Shown piece after piece: positions 57,365 through 64,000 of a stretch of 64,000 nt of DNA. The position numbers were made by a program, and so were the translations under genes. The stretch's first letter is position 1, and each line of letters opens with the position of its first letter. The DNA is from Siphonodentalium dalli (Eukaryota > Mollusca > Scaphopoda > Gadilida > Siphonodentaliidae). A model generated the notes under the pieces. That model saw only the letters and a program-made list of their open reading frames with translations. It did not search any database and had not been told where the DNA came from. The stretch spans positions 155,275,151 through 155,339,150 of the forward strand of contig CP136068.1 of assembly GCA_032622095.1 (NCBI GenBank), in the 5' to 3' direction.

Positions 57365-60020
57365 GGTAACTTTTATTTCATGTTCTGAGATTGAAAACAT
57401 TTTCTTACGCTAGTTGGGTACGCAGTCCGTAATAATCTTGGGTAGATTGTCCATCACATTGATGAGTAGTTCGTTGCAACAAATAAAATATATTTCATGT
57501 TCGGAGATTGAAAAAATGTCCATACACTATTACACTTGTTGGGTATGCAGTCCGTAATAATCTTCGGTAGATTGTCCATCACATTGATGAGTAGTTCGTT
57601 GCAACAAATAAAATATATTTCATGTTCGGAGATTGAAAAAATGTCCATACACTAGTTGGGTATGCAGTCCGTAATAATCTTGGGTAGATTGTCCATCACA
57701 TTGATGAGTAGTTCGTTGCAACAAATAAAATATATTTCATGTTCGGAGATTGAAGAAATGTCCATACACTAGTTGGGTATGCAGTCCGTAATAATCTTGG
57801 GTAGATTGTCCATCACATTGATGAGTAGTTCATTTTAACAAATAAATTATATTTCTGACATGTTCGGAGATTGAAAAAATGTTCTTACACTAGTTGGGTA
57901 CGCAGTCCGTAATAATCGTGGGTAGATTGTCCATCACATTGATGAGTAGTTCGTTGCAACAAATAACATAATATTTTATTTGTTGCATCAAACTACTTAT
58001 CAATGTTCGGAGATTGAAAAGATGTCCATATACACTAGTTGGGTTCGCAGTCCGTAATAATCTTGGGTAGATTGTCCATCACATTGATGAGTAGTTCGTT
58101 GCAACAAATAAAATATATTTCATTTTCGGAGATTGAAAAAATGTCCTTACACTTGTTGGGTACGCAGTCCGTAATAATCTTGGGTAGATTGTCCATCACA
58201 TTGATGAGTAGTTCGTTGCAACAAATAAAATATATTTAATGTACGGAGATTGAAAAAATGTCCATACACTTGTTGGGTATGCAGTCCGTAATAATCTTGG
58301 GTAGATTGTCCATCACATTGATGAGTAGTTCGTTGCAACAAATAAAATATATTTCATGTTCGGAGATTGAAAAAATGTCCATACACTAGTTGGGTACGCA
58401 GTCCGTAATAATCTTGGGTAGATTGTCCATCACATTGATGAGTAGTTCATTTTAACAAATAATTTATATTTCATGTTCGGAGATTGAAAAAATGTTCTTA
58501 CACTAGTTGGGTACGCAGTCCGTAATAATCTTGGGTAGATTGTCCATCACATTGATGAGTAGTTCGTTGCAACAAATAAAATATATTTCATGTTCGGAGA
58601 TTGAAAAGATGTCCATATACACTTGTTGGGTATGCAGTCCGTAATAATCTTGGGTAGATTGTCCATCACATTAATGAGTAGTTCATTTTAACAAATAATT
58701 TATATTTCATGTTCGGAGATTGAAAAGATGTCCATATACACTTGTTGGGTATGCAGTCCGTAATAATCTTGGGTAGATTGTCCATCACATTGATGAGTAG
58801 TTCATTTTAACAAATAATTTATATTTCATGTTCGGAGATTGAAAAAATGTCCATACACTAGTTGGGTATGCAGTCCGTAATAATCTTGGGTAGATTGTCC
58901 ATCACATTGATGAGTAGTTCGTTGCAACAAATAAAATATATTTCATGTTCGGAGATTGAAAAAATGTCCATACACTAGTTGGGTATGCAGTCCGTAATAA
59001 TCTTGGGTAGATTGTCCATCACATTGATGAGTAGTTTGTTGCAACAAATAAATTATATTTCATGTTCGGAGATTGAAAAAATGTTCTTACACTATATATA
59101 GCTAGTTGGGAACGCACTCCGTAATAATCTTGGGTATATTGTCCATCACATTGATGAGTAGTTCATTTTAACAAATAATTTATATTTCATGTTCGGAGAT
59201 TGAAAAAATGTTCTTACACTGGTTGGGTACGCAGTCCGTAATAATCTTGGGTAGATTGTCCATCACATTGATGAGTAGTTCGTTGCAACAAATAAAATAT
59301 ATTTCATGTTCGGAGATTGAAAAAATGTCCATACACTAGTTGGGTATGCAGTCCGTAATAATCTTGGGTAGATTGTCCATCACATTGATGAGTAGTTTGT
59401 TGCAACAAATAAATTATATTTCATGTTCGGAGATTGAAAAAATGTTCTTACACTAGTTGGATATGCAGTCCGTAATAATCTTGGGTAGATTGTCCATCAC
59501 ATTGATGAGTAGTTTGTTGCAACAAATAAATTATATTTCATGTTCGGAGATTGAAAAGATGTCCATACACTTGTTGGGTATGCAGTCCGTAATGATATTG
59601 GGTAGATTGTCCATCACATTGATGAGTAGTTCGTTGCATATATATTTCATGTTCGGAGATTGAAAAAATGTTCTTACACTAGTTGGATATGCAGTCCGTA
59701 ATAATCTTGGGTAGATTGTCCATCACATTGATGAGTAGTTTGTTGCAACAAATAAATTATATTTCATGTTCGGAGATTGAAAAGATGTCCATACACTTGT
59801 TGGGTATGCAGTCCGTAATGATATTGGGTAGATTGTCCATCACATTGATGAGTAGTTTGTTGCAACAAATAAATTATATTTCATGTTCGGAGATTGAAAA
59901 GATGTCCATACACTTGTTGGGTATGCAGTCCGTAATGATATTGGGTAGATTGTCCATCACATTGATGAGTAGTTCGTTGCATATATATTTCATGTTCGGA
60001 GATTGAAAAAATGTTCTTAC
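57365..60020. repeat. 117-bp satellite, part 3
   Basis: About 22 units. Blocks repeat part 1 at offsets of 5768 (52271 to 58039) and 5387 (54070 to 59457), including the inverted half-copy (~57938-58005). The array runs straight into the assembly gap. Confidence 0.95.
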
Positions 60021-60120
60021 NNNNNNNNNNNNNNNNNNNNNNNNNNNNNNNNNNNNNNNNNNNNNNNNNNNNNNNNNNNNNNNNNNNNNNNNNNNNNNNN
60101 NNNNNNNNNNNNNNNNNNNN
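60021..60120. other. Assembly gap (100 N)
   Basis: Exactly 100 N directly after a satellite unit. The real length is unknown and more satellite is probably missing. Confidence 0.98.
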
Positions 60121-60610
60121 TGTTCTGCCAGCAAAGGAAGTGTATTTAGCTATTCAAATGTATTATAATGAGTTATTATAGAAAAACATAACGGTATATA
60201 TTCTAAATAGCATAAGTTTGAACAACCAGCATCATAGTAATTCAGCACGACCCACCAGAACAATAGAACATTAATGGTTTTCTCGGCCATTATGCAGATA
60301 ATGCCCAGTTAACTGGTAATTATGTACATAATGAGCATCAAAATAATGATCACATCGGAAAGAGAACGCGTCGTGGCTTCTTCAGTGAACGACGAGGATT
60401 TTAAGTGGATTTTAAATGTGTTTTAAGTGGGTTTTAATTGATGCCTTGCAGTTTTTGTCTGGATTTATGAACACATCTTGAGTTTATCAGACAATAGGCA
60501 GATTCAGCCTCTCGCAAACAAAAAACGTCTAATTTGTAACGTATGTTGCCATTGCCAACGGAGGTCACATGTCGCGTAAAAATGTCGCCTACACATACGC
60601 GGTTAACCTA
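60121..60610. other. No gene recognised
   Basis: Holds a diverged copy of the AATTCAGCAGGACCC motif (60239). Confidence 0.4.
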
Positions 60611-60619
60611 TTATAATGT

Positions 60620-60862
60620 TTGTGCTCAACGTTTCTAAGAGCATTACTGAAACAGATAGGCCTTAATCCGGCAGAATATTCTTCTCATAGTTTCCGTAGG
60701 GGAGGTACTACTCTAGCCTTTCAAGTGGTAGTCGAATCCGAATTAATACAATTGCATGGGGATTGGCGTAGCGACGCATACAAGGTATATCTGGAATTTA
60801 GTCTCGCTGATAAGTTGAAGGTGGGGACTGCCTTGAAACATCATATTGTTAATTCATCTTGA
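60620..60862 (+). pseudogene. Tyrosine recombinase C-terminal remnant
   Basis: 80 codons with HSFRRGG (HxxR), GDW and the YLEF tyrosine, the C-terminal part of a tyrosine-recombinase catalytic domain. The N-terminal half with the first arginine is absent (the upstream side is the gap region). The stop is at 60860. It differs clearly from the recombinase at 6369-7315, so it is another lineage. Confidence 0.75.
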
Positions 60863-60899
60863 AAATACTCATCTCATCTCATTTTAATTTTTCATTACA

Positions 60900-61461
60900 G
60901 TACGAGGTGCAAAGTCTGTCACGGTCATATCAGATTCTATCACAAAACACGTGGGCAATATCGATTGGACGGAGATGCAAGTCTTTCGTGGTGCCAACAT
61001 ATCACGGTTGGAAAGGAAAGTAGTTAACGGCTCTGCAAAAACCGACTTTGACTATGTCATCCTTCATGTGGGTACCAATGACATTTTTTTCGGGATAGTC
61101 TGAGAAACAACTTATTGCTCAGTACAACAGTCTTATCACTGCAGTGAAAGAACAATCTTTTCAACACGCTACGGTCATCATGTCTGCGATCATTCCCAGG
61201 CCATGTGACTTTAACACTTCAAACGATATCATTCGAACTCTCAATCAGGCGTTGCATAGACTTTGCAAGCGACGCAATATCACATATGTTCACACATTTA
61301 GACCCTTTTTGGATAAGAAATCTCATTTGCCATTGACCGAATTGTATGGGGATGGTTTGCATTTAAATATTGAAGGCACACGTGTTTTACGAAGTTATTT
61401 TATACAAGTCATCCGCCGTCTTCCGTTTCTTTCTAGGGGAGCTCATAAGTCCTGTGACTAG
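60900..61461 (+). pseudogene. SGNH hydrolase-like remnant next to the recombinase
   Basis: Begins after an acceptor-like TTTTTCATTACAG. It shows ISDS (block I), VGTND (block III, ~61070) and GDGLHLN (block V, ~61350), so all SGNH blocks are recognisable. A T7 run near 61084-61090 shifts the frame and a TAG follows at 61096. Together with the recombinase it is the 3' part of a Ngaro- or Crypton-like element in which the hydrolase lies after the recombinase. Confidence 0.75.
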
Positions 61462-61907
61462 GCTGGATATGGCTTCCTGGTATGCCAGAGTTCTACAGAC
61501 TCATAGGTGTTTGGTTTCACCATGTTTGTATGTTCTGTGCTTCTCGGTTGGCGGCCGGTGGTTTGGCGGTGAGTGACCTTTGGATCTCGGTGAGTTTTGT
61601 ATATACACAGGTAGTTAAATTGTAAGATTCTCATTGTTTTCATGTTTTCAAATTCATAGCGCCACGATGGTTTCTTGCGAAGTTCTGCTGGTCAGTCAGG
61701 TCCGAGTAATGTTTAGATATAGACATTCATATACATTTCCTATATTGATCAGGTGACATTTCCAACGTAATTATCGATTAATTAACACTGTCCAGTGGTG
61801 CTTCGCAGGCTTCCATCGTGGCGTTATACGTCATCATTCCTGTAAATATAAATTCATAAATCGGCCATTAAATGATCTTGTTGATTTCAACCAATTGTTT
61901 GCTTACT
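61462..61907. other. No gene recognised
   Basis: Probably the 3' part of the decayed element. Confidence 0.4.
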
Positions 61908-61962
61908 GCCCAGAGTTCATTGACACAGTTTAACAACTAAACTGATTAATGAACTCTGGGTA
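61908..61962. repeat. Hairpin
   Basis: CCCAGAGTTCATT and AATGAACTCTGGG with a ~30-nt AT-rich loop. Confidence 0.75.
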
Positions 61963-62447
61963 AACGTAGCATAGTATTTGCCGCAGTCGATCACTTATAT
62001 CGTACCCACAAGCTTTCACCAGCAGGCCTAGTTGAGATTACACTTGAGTGGTTTTAATCATTACTTCTCGTATCGCCTGTATAAGGTCGCATTAGATATT
62101 CGTGCGAGTGATTCAAGAATTCACGCAGGTAATTAACATGCATGATCGAATTCGTTTCGTGGCCGATTTCTGTAGTCATTGTTTTGTTATCTTGCAAGGG
62201 AGCAGGGTAAACTGATGTGTACCATACCTTGACTGATTGTATTTTGATTGAAGCCAATTAAGCGTGTTGGTGGTCGCATTGTGTCAGCTTGTTTTCACCA
62301 CCGACACGCCATGTGTGTCCCCATAGCAATGCTATACGCGTAGCAGCACACGTTATAAGTTACACGTATACGCGTGACTTAACCTGATTAATACTATACT
62401 CACGAGGCGATGGTGTAGAACCATGTGTACCTAAAATGGTATAATAG
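61963..62447. other. No gene recognised
   Basis: Contains several ACGCGTA/TACGCGT motifs near 62330-62375. Confidence 0.4.
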
Positions 62448-62550
62448 TGATGCTTCAAGTTACACATATATACAATGTCGCAAATATACTTGAGGTATAA
62501 CAGTGATACTTCAAGTACACATATATACAATGTCGCAAATATACGTGTAT
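62448..62550. repeat. Tandem duplication, ~55 bp x 2
   Basis: ACACATATATACAATGTCGC with AAATATACTTG repeated at ~62463 and ~62517. Confidence 0.8.
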
Positions 62551-62666
62551 TGCAACCGTCCGAGATTGAACATTTATGAAATGACTTGAAGATCGATTGG
62601 GGTCATTGGATTTTGACCGGCAGAGTATCTAAACAAAGTTCGTGTGAATCCCGAAGATCTGCAAGT

Positions 62667-62997
62667 CATGTCTTAATTTTTTTAATAATTTGTTCTTGTA
62701 TTCTTTAACAATTTTAAAATTTCACCCATACAGAGCCCCAGACAAACATGAGCAGACGACACTCTTCTCTATGCTTCTATATATGTGTGGGGCTCCCTGC
62801 AGGGTAATGGATGTTTTTTATTTTATGTCCTAAAAATTGTAAGAAACATTTATTTAACAAAAATGATAAAAAATTGTTAGGCCAATGCATTCTCTTATAT
62901 ATGCGAGGCGACCTATGATCGACTCGCATAAATAAGAGAACGCATTGGCGCAGGGTAAAAAAATCCCGACTTACGACTGGATTTGATATGGCGGGTC
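62667..62997. mobile_element. Palindromic-end MITE, copy 5 (left end truncated)
   Basis: The interior is oriented as in copy 4. The right palindrome is at about 62882-62949 with extra mismatches. The outer arm ends GGCGGGTCC. The flanking sequence TCGATTGGGGTCATTGG is repeated at 62594 and 63254. Confidence 0.85.
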
Positions 62998-64000
62998 CGG
63001 TACATTTGAATAGAACATTAATAATTTGAACAACTTTTTCAAAACTACCACACGTGTAAGTATAAGTGACATTTTGATCAAATTTCAACACAGTTTCACA
63101 ACAATAACATGCAGAGAGCGCGTGACGTAGCTGGTTCATCGCTTTTTGCGAGGTGGACACCATGCAGCGACCGCGTGCATATGGTCGGGTTGAAGTGACG
63201 TCGCTTTTTATGATGTGTCGACTTCAGATATTTAAGAAATGACCCGCTCATCGATTGGGGTCATTGGATTTTGACCAGCAGAGTAATTAAACAGAGTGTG
63301 TAAATACCGAAGTGATTCAGACGACCTTTATTTTTTGTAAGTAACATACAGTGTTCATATTTCAGCACAGTTTCCCCAGTGTGCACACGATTGGCTTCAA
63401 GCGGTGTCGCTTTTTATGAAGTGTCGACTTCAGTTATTGTCTGATTAACATCGGGACAGTTATATTGTGATTATGTGGTGATTATGTGGTGATTATGTGG
63501 TGATATGCGACATTCTATCACACCGGTATCACTATCAGGGGCGTGGATATATCACACAGAAGCCTTATTCCTGGCACTTTTGTTAACAAACATATGTTCA
63601 CATGGAATACGACATATAACTCAGTCGCGGTCATAATGGATCCATTCAACCCCGTTCCGTTTTTAGTGGTATAGGTCAAAGTTCAGGAGTATATAGCATT
63701 CCAAATATGGAATTTATGAATATTCAAATGCTCCAAAAACTGAATCCTACTACGTATACACAACATTGACATGTAGCACTAACAGACGGAACGAGGCTGG
63801 ATGGATCCAGTATGGCCGCGACTAAGATATATGGCGTCTGATGTCCAACTTATATCTTGGTATAATTATGAACTTATTGTGAACTTGTTGTTTTAGATTA
63901 TTTTCATGTTCAACTGAAATGGGAATCAGGTGGAACATTTCTCACTGTAAGTCAGGTTGGAAATTACCCAACAATTGGAAATCTTGAGTTATCACTTAAA
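62998..64000. other. No gene recognised; small tandem repeats
   Basis: GTGTCGACTTCAG and GTCGCTTTTTATGA occur twice (63200-63225, 63407-63435). A GTGATTATGTG unit repeats at ~63469-63508. No coding signal. Confidence 0.5.

Noticed and set aside
50570-60020. CRISPR-like array
   Set aside because: Units are contiguous with no unique spacers, and the genome is eukaryotic.
51533-60134. Repeated 60-116 codon frames in the satellite
   Set aside because: Explained by the 117-bp period; units with indels break them and no start or splice context is conserved.
1-64000. tRNA or rRNA genes
   Set aside because: I looked for GGTTCRANTCC-type B boxes with matching acceptor stems and for rRNA-like blocks and found none convincing; a tRNAscan/Rfam run would settle this.

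Overview
This is metazoan genomic DNA with no sign of bacterial or viral gene organisation. Genes are split by GT-AG introns, intergenic DNA is AT-rich, and most of the window is transposable elements and tandem repeats. The mix (a Ngaro-type tyrosine-recombinase retrotransposon, an EnSpm/CACTA transposon, LINE remnants, many foldback MITEs, a GTCCGTCC-rich repeat) fits a marine invertebrate, most likely a mollusc or other lophotrochozoan. That placement is inference. There is one clear host gene, the 3' end of an ABCB (P-glycoprotein-like) transporter, plus weak hints of other promoters or first exons.

Layout. 1-441: TTAA-flanked MITE holding two long palindromes. 1355-8802: a complete and apparently very young Ngaro-like element with A1-ORFs-B1-A2-B2 split direct repeats. 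It carries an SGNH-hydrolase ORF, an array of about ten hairpins, a Gag-like ORF, RT-RNase H and a frameshifted tyrosine recombinase. 9855-11390: a decayed LINE interrupted by a 594-bp MITE whose removal restores the LINE frame. 11555-14450: an EnSpm/CACTA transposase in two frames, with its 3' end. 15.7-18 kb: hairpins and a MITE. 18.4-23.8 kb: a roughly 2-kb tandem duplication; its second copy holds a hAT-like insertion that itself holds a TTAA-flanked foldback. 24-31 kb: mostly unrecognised DNA with minisatellites, GAA-loop mini-hairpins and a hAT MITE with a perfect 8-bp target duplication.

31.8-39.3 kb: five 3'-terminal exons of the ABCB gene (33192-38679). Its introns hold foldback elements, a LINE fragment with a MITE in it, and tandem decayed copies of one of the gene's own intron-exon junctions. 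39.3-50.5 kb: another palindromic MITE, a 34-bp minisatellite, a second EnSpm 3' end, two promoter-like clusters (NRF1/ETS at 45.6 kb; CCAAT/E2F at 49.85 kb) and short repeat families. 50.57-60.02 kb: a 117-bp satellite array interrupted by a duplicated 1.2-kb block and ending at a 100-N assembly gap. 60.6-61.5 kb: remnant of a second tyrosine-recombinase element with its SGNH gene. The last 2.5 kb holds one more palindromic MITE and small tandem repeats.

The retrotransposon genes form one replication unit: Gag-like nucleocapsid, RT-RNase H for cDNA synthesis, recombinase for integration of a circular intermediate, and a hydrolase of unknown role. The ABCB exons encode the end of the second transmembrane domain and the second nucleotide-binding domain.
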